From Oscillospiraceae bacterium (GTDB taxonomy: Bacteria > Bacillota_A > Clostridia > Oscillospirales > Oscillospiraceae): 7,446 bases of DNA. The stretch is taken from assembly GCA_017550765.1 (NCBI GenBank), contig JAFZOC010000130.1:1-7446 (forward strand), given 5' to 3'. The number at the start of each line of letters is the position of its first letter. Within the stretch, counting starts at the first letter, position 1. Below, piece after piece: positions 1 to 6,130 of the stretch. The notes under the pieces were generated by a model that saw only the letters and a list, made by a program, of their open reading frames with translations, did no database searches and had not been told where the DNA came from. The position numbers and the translations under genes are program-made.

Positions 1-234
1 AACAGCACAGCGGCTGACCTGTTGGGGGGCTGGACCTACGGGCACTATATGACGATGCTGGTGGCCGTGTGGTACATCTTCACGGAACTGGGCTCGATCG
101 TGGAGAACGCCGGGGAGCTGGGCGCACCGGTCCCCCCGTGGCTGCGCAAGGGCATCGCGGCGCTGAAGCAGAAGGCCGACGCCGTGGATCCGATCCAAGA
201 AAAGCCGCCCGACGAGAGCGGTGAAGATAAGTGA
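1..234 (+). CDS. Phage holin, C-terminal part (5' end outside window)
   Basis: Frame 1 is open from the first base, so the gene begins upstream of the window; 77 codons are visible before the TGA stop. The visible part starts near the end of a membrane segment (YMTMLVAVWYIFTEL) and continues with the stretch ELGSIVENAGELGAPVPPWL. That is the typical C-terminal signature of the toxin-secretion/phage-lysis holin family (TcdE-like, Phage_holin_4). It ends in a charged, probably cytoplasmic tail (EKPPDESGEDK). Holins form membrane lesions that release or activate the endolysin at the end of the lytic cycle. The gene is followed at once by a strong terminator and then by the apparent prophage boundary, so it is the last gene of the phage on this side. 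An internal TTG at 22 lies in the middle of the domain and is not the start. The family assignment rests on recognised sequence pattern, not on a search. Confidence 0.85.
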   Translation, partial: NSTAADLLGGWTYGHYMTMLVAVWYIFTELGSIVENAGELGAPVPPWLRKGIAALKQKADAVDPIQEKPPDESGEDK

Positions 235-243
235 TACATAAAG

Positions 244-282
244 AAACCGCCTCGTGAGCTTGTCGCTCACGGGGCGGTTTTT
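244..282 (+). terminator. Intrinsic terminator after holin, probably bidirectional
   Basis: A 16-base arm AAACCGCCTCGTGAGC (244-259) pairs with GCTCACGGGGCGGTTT (265-280) across a five-base loop TTGTC; the only non-Watson-Crick position is one G-T wobble. On the plus strand the stem runs into TTTTT (278-282). On the minus strand the same hairpin is followed by TTTCTTTAT, so it could also stop transcripts arriving from the cotJ side. It begins 9 bases after the holin stop codon. Confidence 0.9.
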
Positions 283-285
283 CTG

Positions 286-314
286 TTGATTATTGAAGAT
301 CGATACCGTACAAT
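286..314 (+). promoter_or_regulatory. Predicted sigma-A promoter at prophage edge
   Basis: TTGATT (286-291) and TACAAT (309-314) are separated by exactly 17 bases, matching the vegetative consensus at 4/6 and 5/6 positions. It lies just after the holin terminator in the AT-rich strip and points rightward across the phage/host junction, antisense to cotJC and the cotJA-cotJB gene. In an excised circular phage it would instead read across the attachment site into whatever gene sits at the opposite phage end. AT-rich DNA gives chance matches, so this is only a prediction. Confidence 0.4.
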
Positions 315-369
315 AAAAGTGAAAACTAGATCAAGAAGCAATATGACGCCTTGAGACTTTATATCGGTT

Positions 370-474
370 TTAGCAAATAGGCCCGCCGACCTGGCTGATG
401 ATGATCTTTGCCAGCTTCGGATCGGGCTTAGCGATCTTGATGGGGTATTGCAGCTTCTTTTCATAGATGAACAT
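370..474 (-). pseudogene. cotJC: cotJC, 5' fragment interrupted at prophage junction
   Basis: This encodes the N-terminus of CotJC, a manganese-catalase-family spore coat protein of the mother cell. The minus-strand ORF has 34 codons from ATG (472-474) to TAA (370-372). Residues 1-32 begin MFIYEKKLQYPIKIAKPDPK and continue KIIISQVGGP, matching the conserved CotJC start with its YEKKLQYP hallmark. The family is about 190 residues long, and the conserved continuation after GGP (typically DGELxAxLRYLxQRY) is absent; only I, C and a stop follow. The ribosome binding site AGGAGG (minus strand, 482-487) sits 7 bases before the ATG inside the end of the upstream gene, and only 2 bases separate the two genes. 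The expression signals and visible codons look undamaged, which fits a recently or reversibly split gene better than a decayed one. The missing ~155 residues, including the metal-binding ferritin-like core, must lie elsewhere or be lost. Confidence 0.82.
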
Positions 475-476
475 CG

Positions 477-920
477 TCAGCCCTCCTCACGCCTGCTGAG
501 CTCCCATGGCCAGGGCCCATCCAGCCAGGCGTAGCGCGTCATGCCCAGCTGGTCGCTCTGGCGGATGGGGCCGCAGCTGCGCACATAGCGCGCCTTGGCC
601 TCTTTTGCCATGGCGAGCATGGTCTGATAGAGCTCGAATGCTTCCCGGTCTTCCGCGTGGGTGTCCAGATACAAGGCCAGCTCATCCACGACGAAACAGA
701 TCGCCATCAGCTCCGTGCGGGGCGTGATCTCCATGTCCGGGGAAACGAGCCCCATAAAGGGCAGATCCAGTCCGGGGAAGAGCGTGCCGCGGGCAAGGGC
801 GCGGTCGGCGCCATAGCGCGGCTCCGCTTTCTCCTGCATCGGTACATAAGCTCCCGCCAGTGGCGCCGGATCCGGCAAGGTCCCGAGGCGGTATGCGTCC
901 AGTTCGGGGTCCAATCTCAT
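477..920 (-). CDS. cotJA-cotJB: CotJA-CotJB fusion spore coat protein
   Basis: A 147-residue protein joins two proteins that are separate genes in Bacillus. Residues ~20-60 are CotJA-like, with AYVPMQ (24-29) and RGTLFPGLDLPFMGL (44-58). Residues ~65-140 are CotJB-like, with ELALYLDTHAEDREAF (80-95), YVRSCGP (112-118) and the terminal WLDGPWPWE (132-140). There is no stop and no convincing ribosome binding site before the internal Met63 (MEITPRTEL), so a fused product is favoured. CotJ proteins are known to assemble into the spore coat under mother-cell control; their exact role is unclear. The ORF stays open upstream to 1106, but that extension lacks family similarity and contains the likely promoter. 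The start at 918-920 has AGGA (930-933) 9 bases upstream and a second AGGAG (923-927) very close; the latter would also suit a TTG start at 912-914. It is followed directly by cotJC. Confidence 0.85.
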   Translation of the reverse strand: MRLDPELDAYRLGTLPDPAPLAGAYVPMQEKAEPRYGADRALARGTLFPGLDLPFMGLVSPDMEITPRTELMAICFVVDELALYLDTHAEDREAFELYQTMLAMAKEAKARYVRSCGPIRQSDQLGMTRYAWLDGPWPWELSRREEG

Positions 921-929
921 CACTCCTGA

Positions 930-933
930 TCCT
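930..933 (-). promoter_or_regulatory. Ribosome binding site choosing the cotJA-cotJB start
   Basis: The minus strand reads AGGATCAGGAGTGATG. The first AGGA (930-933) lies 9 bases before the ATG at 918-920. The second AGGAG (923-927) is only 2 bases from that ATG but 8 bases from a TTG at 912-914. Both options discard the 62-codon upstream extension; they differ by two residues. Confidence 0.55.
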
Positions 934-955
934 GTATTGAGGAAGTCCTCGGCCC

Positions 956-982
956 ATCCTATGCGCCAACGCAATTGAGCGT
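956..982 (-). promoter_or_regulatory. Candidate mother-cell sigma promoter for cotJ operon
   Basis: The minus strand has GCATAGGAT (956-964), matching the gCATAnnnT -10 element shared by the mother-cell factors sigma-K and, in part, sigma-E. An AC dinucleotide (981-982), the minimal sigma-K -35 feature, lies 17 bases upstream of CATA. No good sigma-E -35 element is visible. Transcription would start near 948, about 28 bases before the proposed start codon. The location is right, but the motif is short and degenerate. Confidence 0.3.
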
Positions 983-1085
983 CCGTCTGTTCGGCCGCAG
1001 GGACAGAGGGACCTTGCGGGACCGTCGTTCGCGCGTCCAGAAGCGCGCCTGGACAGAAAAAGACAGGGATAGACGCGGCGAGATA

Positions 1086-1114
1086 TTGTGTTTTTACGCT
1101 CAACATGGTACACT
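1086..1114 (+). promoter_or_regulatory. Predicted uvrB operon promoter (extended -10)
   Basis: TTGTGT (1086-1091), a 17-base spacer and TACACT (1109-1114) form a moderate vegetative promoter, strengthened by TG at 1106-1107 (TGnTACACT, an extended -10). The start of transcription would be near 1121, which leaves a short leader before the uvrB ATG at 1147. It also makes the upstream in-frame ATG at 1105 unusable. No clear LexA box overlaps it. Confidence 0.5.
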
Positions 1115-1136
1115 ATCATGAAATAAGAAACACGAT

Positions 1137-1140
1137 GGAG
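1137..1140 (+). promoter_or_regulatory. Ribosome binding site fixing the uvrB start
   Basis: GGAG (1137-1140) is followed by a 6-base spacer and ATG at 1147-1149. That ATG begins [17 protein letters not shown], exactly where UvrB proteins normally begin. The in-frame ATGs at 1105 and 1135 lack equally placed sites. Confidence 0.7.
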
Positions 1141-1146
1141 AGCATT

Positions 1147-3111
1147 ATGGATCGTTTTGAGCTCGTCTCCGGTTTTCAGCCCACAGGCGATCAACCGGAG
1201 GCCATAGAAGATCTTGTCGCGGGACTGGAGAACGGTCTGGAGGAGCAGGTCCTCCTGGGCGTGACCGGTTCCGGCAAGACCTTTACCATGGCGAACGTCA
1301 TCGCCCGGCTCAACAGGCCCACCCTGGTCCTGGCCCACAACAAGACCCTGGCGGCCCAGCTCTGCAGCGAGTTCAAGGAGTTCTTCCCCCACAACGCTGT
1401 GGAGTACTTCGTCTCGTACTATGACTACTATCAGCCGGAGGCCTATATCCCCCATACCGACACCTATATCGAGAAGGACGCCTCCATCAACGATGAGATC
1501 GAACGGCTGCGCCACAGCGCCACCTCCAGCCTCTTCGAGCGGCGGGACGTGATCGTGGTGGCGTCGGTCTCCTGCATCTACGGCCTGGGCGACCCGATCG
1601 ACTACGCCAACATGGTCATATCCCTGCGGCCCGGACAGATCCGGCCCCTGGACGAGCTCCTGCGCAAACTCGTGGAGATCCGCTACGAGCGCAACGACCT
1701 CTCTTTTGAGCGCAACAAGTTCCGTGTCCGCGGCGATACGGTGGAGATCTTCCCGGCCTACTCGAACGACAGGGCCGTGAGGATCGAGTTCTTCGGCGAC
1801 GAGGTCGATCGCATCAGCGAGATCAACGTGGTCACAGGGGCGCCCACGCGCGTTCTGGAGCATGTGGCGATCTACCCGGCCAGCCACTATGTGACCACCA
1901 AGGAGAAGATGGCCGCCGCGATCGGGCGGATCCGGGCCGAGTGCGACGAGCGCGTCGCCTGGTTCGAGGCCAACGGCAAGCTCATCGAGGCCCAGCGGAT
2001 CCGCCAGCGCACGGACTACGACATCGAGATGATGCAGGAGCTGGGCTACTGCTCCGGGATCGAGAACTACTCCCGGGTCATCTCCGACAGGGCACCGGGC
2101 AGCCCGCCCATGACCTTGCTGGACTATTTCCCCAAGGACTTCCTCCTCTTCGTGGATGAGAGCCACGTGACCCTGCCCCAGGTCCGCGCCATGTACCGCG
2201 GGGACCGTGCGCGGAAGGAGTCGCTGGTGGACTTCGGCTTCCGGCTTCCCTCGGCCTTCGACAACCGCCCCTTGAAGTTCGAAGAGTTCACCCAGCGGAT
2301 CCATCAGCGGATCTACGTCTCCGCCACGCCCGGAGACTATGAGCGGGAACGGGCCGGCCAGGTGGTGGAACAGATCATCCGGCCCACGGGCCTGCTGGAC
2401 CCGGAGATCTTCGTGCGGCCTGTGCAGGGACAGATCGACGATCTGATCGGCGAGATCAACGGCAAGGTCGAGCGGGACCAGCGGGTGCTGGTGACCACGC
2501 TCACCAAAAAGATGGCGGAGGATCTGACGTTCTATCTGACGAACGCCGGGATCCGCTGCCGCTATATGCACCACGACATCGGCACCATCGAGCGCATGGA
2601 GATCATCCGGGACCTGCGCCTGGGCGAGTTCGACGTGCTGGTGGGCATCAACCTCCTCCGCGAGGGCCTGGACATCCCGGAGGTGGGCATGGTCGCGATC
2701 CTGGACGCGGACAAGGAGGGCTTCCTCCGCAGCGAGACGAGCCTCATCCAGACCGTGGGCCGTGCGGCCCGCAACGCAGAGAGCTACGTCATCATGTACG
2801 CCGATAATGTCACGCCCTCCATGCGCGCCTGTATCGACGAGACGAACAGGCGCCGCCGCAAGCAGATCGCCTACAACAGGGCCCACGGCATCGAGCCGAA
2901 GACCATCGTCAAGAGCGTCCGGGATCTGATCAAGATCTCCGCCGGCCCGGAGATCTCCGCCAAGGCCAAGGGCGTGAAGCTGACCGAGCGGGAGCGGAAG
3001 GACCTGATCGCAGATCTGGAGAGCAAGATGCGCAAGGCCGCGCAGATGCTGGAATACGAGATCGCCGCGCAGCTGCGCGACGAGATCATCCGCCTGCGGG
3101 GGGAAAAGTGA
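1147..3111 (+). CDS. uvrB: UvrABC system protein B (excinuclease subunit)
   Basis: UvrB is the central component of nucleotide excision repair: loaded by UvrA at bulky lesions, it verifies damage by inserting a hairpin between the strands and then recruits UvrC for dual incision. The 654-residue product is full length (about 660 is usual). It shows the Walker A motif GVTGSGKT (38-45), the aromatic beta-hairpin region [14 protein letters not shown] (from residue 87), the DESH Walker B box (337-340), helicase motif [11 protein letters not shown] (535-543) and a C-terminal UVR domain (~620-654) that contacts UvrC. The start at 1147 is set by the family's N-terminus (MDRFELV), by GGAG at 1137-1140 and by the predicted promoter. 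It is the first gene of the rightward operon, and polA starts 7 bases after its stop. In many Firmicutes uvrA follows uvrB, which is not the case here. Sequence and motifs look fully functional. Confidence 0.97.
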   Translation: MDRFELVSGFQPTGDQPEAIEDLVAGLENGLEEQVLLGVTGSGKTFTMANVIARLNRPTLVLAHNKTLAAQLCSEFKEFFPHNAVEYFVSYYDYYQPEAYIPHTDTYIEKDASINDEIERLRHSATSSLFERRDVIVVASVSCIYGLGDPIDYANMVISLRPGQIRPLDELLRKLVEIRYERNDLSFERNKFRVRGDTVEIFPAYSNDRAVRIEFFGDEVDRISEINVVTGAPTRVLEHVAIYPASHYVTTKEKMAAAIGRIRAECDERVAWFEANGKLIEAQRIRQRTDYDIEMMQELGYCSGIENYSRVISDRAPGSPPMTLLDYFPKDFLLFVDESHVTLPQVRAMYRGDRARKESLVDFGFRLPSAFDNRPLKFEEFTQRIHQRIYVSATPGDYERERAGQVVEQIIRPTGLLDPEIFVRPVQGQIDDLIGEINGKVERDQRVLVTTLTKKMAEDLTFYLTNAGIRCRYMHHDIGTIERMEIIRDLRLGEFDVLVGINLLREGLDIPEVGMVAILDADKEGFLRSETSLIQTVGRAARNAESYVIMYADNVTPSMRACIDETNRRRRKQIAYNRAHGIEPKTIVKSVRDLIKISAGPEISAKAKGVKLTERERKDLIADLESKMRKAAQMLEYEIAAQLRDEIIRLRGEK

Positions 3112-3118
3112 GGATACG

Positions 3119-5671
3119 ATGAAACTGATGATCTTGGACGGCAACAGCATCGTCAACCGGGCTTTCTTCGGGGTCCGTCCGCTGAACGCGCCGGACGGGA
3201 CGCCCACCAACGCCCTCTATGGCTTTCTGGCCATCCTGCAGCGTCTGCTGGATGAACAGCATCCCGATGCCCTGGCGGTATGTTTCGACCTCAAAGCGCC
3301 GACCTTCCGCCACATGGCCTATGAAGGCTACAAGGCCAAGCGCGCCGCTATGCCGGAGGAGCTGGCCGCACAGATGCCCATCCTGAAAGAACTGCTGGAC
3401 GATATGGGCGTGCGGCGCTATGAACTGGAAGGCTACGAAGCCGACGATATCCTGGGCACCGCCGCACGGATCTGCGAGGAGAAGGGCTGGGACTGCGTCA
3501 TCGTCACCGGCGACAAGGACAGTCTGCAGCTGGTGAGCGAGCAGACCAGCGTTTGCAATGTGAAGACGCGCATGGGCCAGACGGAGACGATCTTGTACAC
3601 CCCGGAGGTGTTCCGGGAGGAGTACGGCTTCGGCCCGGAGCGGATGGTTGATCTGAAGGCCCTGATGGGCGACAGCAGCGACAATATCCCCGGGGTCCCG
3701 GGGATCGGCGAGAAGACGGCCCTGGACCTTCTCCGCCGCTATGGCAGCCTGGACGAGATCTACGCCCGGCTGGATGAACTGGAGATCAAAGAGGGCGTGC
3801 GCAAAAAGCTGCGGGAGGGCGAGCGGAGCGCCCGGCTCTCCTGTTGGCTGGCCACGATCCTGCGGGAAGTGCCGATCGCCTTCGACCCGGAAGAGGACGT
3901 CTGGGACCGGGACTTCCGGCCGGAACTCTACGCTCTCATGAAGCGCCTGGACTTCCAGCGTTTCATCGAACGCTGGGGCCTGGAGCCCACGGCGGAGACC
4001 GTCGCGAGGACCCGGGAGAACGGCCTGGAGCGGGTAGATCTGGACGCGGAGGGCGCGGCCCGGCTGGCGGCCCAGCTGGGAGAAAGGCCCCTCGCCGTCT
4101 ATCCCCTACGCGGGATCGAGGCGATCGAGATCTGCGACGGCGAGCGGGTCTATGTCTCTGACTGGAGCCTCTGCGGCGATGGGCATCAGCAGCTCCTGCG
4201 GGAGATCTTTCGCCCGGCGCGGGAGAAGATCGGCCAGGACGTGAAAGATCTGATGGGCCTGTTGCTGACGGAGGGCCTGCCGATTGAGGGCTTCGTCTTC
4301 GATACGGCGCTGGCGGGCTATCTCCTGGATGCCACATCGAACGCCTACGCGCCGGAGAAGCTCTCCGTGCGACATCTCGACCGGGAGCTCCGCGGAGCAG
4401 AGGCGATCTGGCTGCTGCGTGTGCCGATGGAGGAGAGCCTGCGTGCCAACGGGATGGATCGGCTCTACCGCGAGGCGGAGCTCCCACTCTGCGCGGTGCT
4501 GGCACGGATGGAGCGCGCTGGCTTTTTGGTGGACCGCAAGGCACTCTTCGACTTTGGCGAGAGCCTGAAAGACGGGATCGACAGTCTGCAGCGGAGCATC
4601 TGGGAGCAGGCAGGACACGAGTTCAACATCAATTCGCCCAAGCAGCTGGGGACGGTGCTCTTCGAGGAACTGATGCTCCCCTCTGGCAAGAAGACCAAGA
4701 CCGGCTGGAGCACCAACGCCGACGTGCTGGACAAGCTCCGGGGCAAGCACCCGATCGTGGACGAGATCCTGGAGTTCCGGGAGCTGTCCAAGCTCCGCTC
4801 CACCTACGCCGACGGTCTGCTGAAGGTCATCGGGGAGGACGGCCGCATCCACACCAGCTTCCAGATGACCGTCACCGATACCGGACGGCTCTCTTCCCGG
4901 GAGCCCAACCTGCAGAACATCCCCATCCGAAAGAAGACCGGAGCCCAGATCCGCAAGATGTTCGTCGCGGCGCCGGGCAAAGTCCTGGTGGACGCCGACT
5001 ACAGCCAGATCGAGCTGCGGCTCCTGGCGCATATTTCAGACGACAGGACCATGCAGGAGGCCTTCCGCAGCGGGGAGGATTTCCACGCCGTCACGGCCTC
5101 CAAAGTCTTCAACGTCCCCCTGGCGGAGGTCAGCCCGACGCTCCGCAGTCGGGCGAAGGCGGTGAACTTCGGCATCGTCTACGGCATCTCGGCGTTCTCT
5201 CTGAGCCAGGACATCGGCGTGGCTCCCTATGAGGCGAGAGCCTACATGGACGCGTACCTGGAGCGCTTCCACGGCGTGCGGGACTATATGGCGCGCATCG
5301 TCGCTGAGGCGAAAGAAAAGGGCTTTGTGACCACGCTCTACGGCAGAAGGCGTGATCTCCCGGAGCTGAAGAGCAGCAACTTCAACGTCCGTTCTTTCGG
5401 TGAGCGCGTTGCGCTCAATATGCCGATCCAGGGCACGGCTGCGGATATCATGAAGATCGCCATGGTCCATGTGGACCAGCGCCTCCGGCGGGAGGGCCTG
5501 GAGGCGCAGCTCCTGCTGCAGGTCCATGACGAGCTGATCGTGGAGTGCCCGGAGGCGGAGCGGGACGCGGTCTGCCGCATCCTGAAAGAGGAGATGGAGC
5601 ACGCGGCAGAGCTCTCCGTCCCCCTCACCGTGGAGGCCAAGACCGGCCACAGCTGGGCGGAGGCGCACTGA
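3119..5671 (+). CDS. polA: DNA polymerase I
   Basis: DNA polymerase I has 5' flap exonuclease and polymerase activities; it removes RNA primers and fills gaps after excision repair. The product has 850 residues. The N-terminal 5'-3' exonuclease domain (~1-290) has MILDGNS (D7), GYEADDILGT (105-114), TGDKDSLQL (130-138) and the helix-hairpin-helix GDSSDNIPGVPGIGEKTA (184-201). The middle domain (~300-480) keeps the fold, for example GQDVKDLM (372-379) and FDTALAGYLL (394-403), but lacks the DxE and other metal-binding acids of the 3'-5' exonuclease, so proofreading is very likely absent, as in Bacillus and Thermus Pol I. The polymerase has motif A DYSQIELR (627-634), the O-helix with R676, K680, F684 and Y688, and motif C QVHDE (801-805; catalytic D804). 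The start ATG at 3119 has GAGG/AGGA just upstream, overlapping the uvrB stop. The last base of its stop is the first base of the rimI start codon, so the two are probably translationally coupled. Confidence 0.97.
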   Translation: MKLMILDGNSIVNRAFFGVRPLNAPDGTPTNALYGFLAILQRLLDEQHPDALAVCFDLKAPTFRHMAYEGYKAKRAAMPEELAAQMPILKELLDDMGVRRYELEGYEADDILGTAARICEEKGWDCVIVTGDKDSLQLVSEQTSVCNVKTRMGQTETILYTPEVFREEYGFGPERMVDLKALMGDSSDNIPGVPGIGEKTALDLLRRYGSLDEIYARLDELEIKEGVRKKLREGERSARLSCWLATILREVPIAFDPEEDVWDRDFRPELYALMKRLDFQRFIERWGLEPTAETVARTRENGLERVDLDAEGAARLAAQLGERPLAVYPLRGIEAIEICDGERVYVSDWSLCGDGHQQLLREIFRPAREKIGQDVKDLMGLLLTEGLPIEGFVFDTALAGYLLDATSNAYAPEKLSVRHLDRELRGAEAIWLLRVPMEESLRANGMDRLYREAELPLCAVLARMERAGFLVDRKALFDFGESLKDGIDSLQRSIWEQAGHEFNINSPKQLGTVLFEELMLPSGKKTKTGWSTNADVLDKLRGKHPIVDEILEFRELSKLRSTYADGLLKVIGEDGRIHTSFQMTVTDTGRLSSREPNLQNIPIRKKTGAQIRKMFVAAPGKVLVDADYSQIELRLLAHISDDRTMQEAFRSGEDFHAVTASKVFNVPLAEVSPTLRSRAKAVNFGIVYGISAFSLSQDIGVAPYEARAYMDAYLERFHGVRDYMARIVAEAKEKGFVTTLYGRRRDLPELKSSNFNVRSFGERVALNMPIQGTAADIMKIAMVHVDQRLRREGLEAQLLLQVHDELIVECPEAERDAVCRILKEEMEHAAELSVPLTVEAKTGHSWAEAH

Positions 5672-6117
5672 TGGCCGGCTGGCAGATCAAAGACGCGTGC
5701 CGGCGGCAGCTGGAGCAGCTGGAAGAGCTGGAGAGGTGTTGCTTCTCCCTGCCCTGGACCCGGGAGATGCTGGAGAGCCAGCTGCCAGGCCCCATGCACA
5801 TCTTCCTGGTCGCCGAGGACGCCGACGGTACGATCCTGGGCTACGTGGGGATGATGCACGTCCTGGACGAGGGCTACATCTCCAATGTGGCCGTGCGTCC
5901 CGAAGCGCGCCGCCAGGGCGTCGCGGATGCCCTGATCCGGGAACTGCTGCACAGGTCGGAGGCTCTTGCGCTCCGTTTCGTGACACTGGAAGTGCGCGCA
6001 CACAACGAGCCGGCCCAGGCGCTCTATCGCAAGCACGGCTTCGCGCCGGTGGGCCTGCGCCCCAAATACTATGAAGCGCCCGTCGAAGACGCGGTGCTGA
6101 TGACCAAGTATCTGTAA
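5671..6117 (+). CDS. rimI: Ribosomal-protein N-alpha-acetyltransferase RimI (GNAT family)
   Basis: RimI transfers an acetyl group from acetyl-CoA to protein N-termini, classically ribosomal protein S18. The 148-residue product is the family's usual length. The acetyl-CoA-binding motif A is EGYISNVAVRPEARRQGVADAL (from residue 67), with R80-x-x-G83-x-A85. Further on, LEVRAHNEPAQALYRKHGF contains E107 and Y119, aligning with the proposed catalytic Glu and Tyr of RimI. It closes with PKYYEAPVEDAVLMTKYL, where YY and EDA are characteristic. The start ATG overlaps the polA stop by one base (TGATG). GGAGG (5659-5663) lies 7 bases upstream inside polA. The longer open frame from 5545 runs within polA and is not used. 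Next to tsaD it keeps a common bacterial pairing, although tsaB and tsaE, which often precede rimI, are not here. The exact substrate cannot be told from sequence. Confidence 0.92.
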   Translation: MAGWQIKDACRRQLEQLEELERCCFSLPWTREMLESQLPGPMHIFLVAEDADGTILGYVGMMHVLDEGYISNVAVRPEARRQGVADALIRELLHRSEALALRFVTLEVRAHNEPAQALYRKHGFAPVGLRPKYYEAPVEDAVLMTKYL

Positions 6118-6130
6118 GGAGACGAGCCTT

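Larger units (their letters stand above)
1..390. mobile_element. Prophage end, inserted in cotJC
   Basis: Everything left of about position 380-390 appears to be integrated phage DNA: a holin gene, a terminator and an AT-rich non-coding strip. The right boundary is inferred because homology to CotJC on the minus strand ceases there, after codon ~32. The composition also changes, from GC-rich coding DNA to AT-rich DNA between about 283 and 380. No integrase or recombinase is visible, and the other attachment junction lies outside the window, so element size and type are unknown. A lysis gene next to an attachment site is a common arrangement in Firmicute phages. The alternative is a deletion or rearrangement that brought an old phage remnant next to a dead cotJC. 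Confidence 0.65.

Noticed and set aside
267..464. 65-codon minus-strand frame across the phage/cotJC junction
   Set aside because: It is rich in R and S, with no family resemblance. It is out of frame with the clear cotJC start and runs through the terminator hairpin.
1019..1030. LexA/SOS box GGACcgtcGTTC upstream of uvrB
   Set aside because: Not annotated as a feature: one core mismatch, only partial match in the flanks, and located about 55 bases upstream of the -35 element, where repression would be unlikely. Kept only as part of a low-interest finding.
1035..1054. Inverted repeat GTCCAG/CTGGAC as a terminator
   Set aside because: The stem is only six base pairs and neither strand has a T-run after it.
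921..1106. 62-codon upstream extension of the cotJA-cotJB frame, starting at ATG 1104-1106
   Set aside because: No CotJA similarity. It includes the candidate cotJ promoter and overlaps the uvrB promoter, and ribosome binding sites lie at 923-933 instead.
1105..1146. Longer uvrB start at 1105
   Set aside because: The ATG lies within the predicted promoter, upstream of the expected transcription start, and UvrB proteins normally start at MDRFELV, which has GGAG at 1137-1140.
682..3210. Minus-strand 842-codon open frame antisense to uvrB and part of cotJA-cotJB
   Set aside because: Its product is low-complexity (rich in H, D, V, L, G, A) with no family motif. It exactly mirrors a GC-rich coding gene and overlaps two well-supported genes, so it is a codon-bias shadow despite its length.
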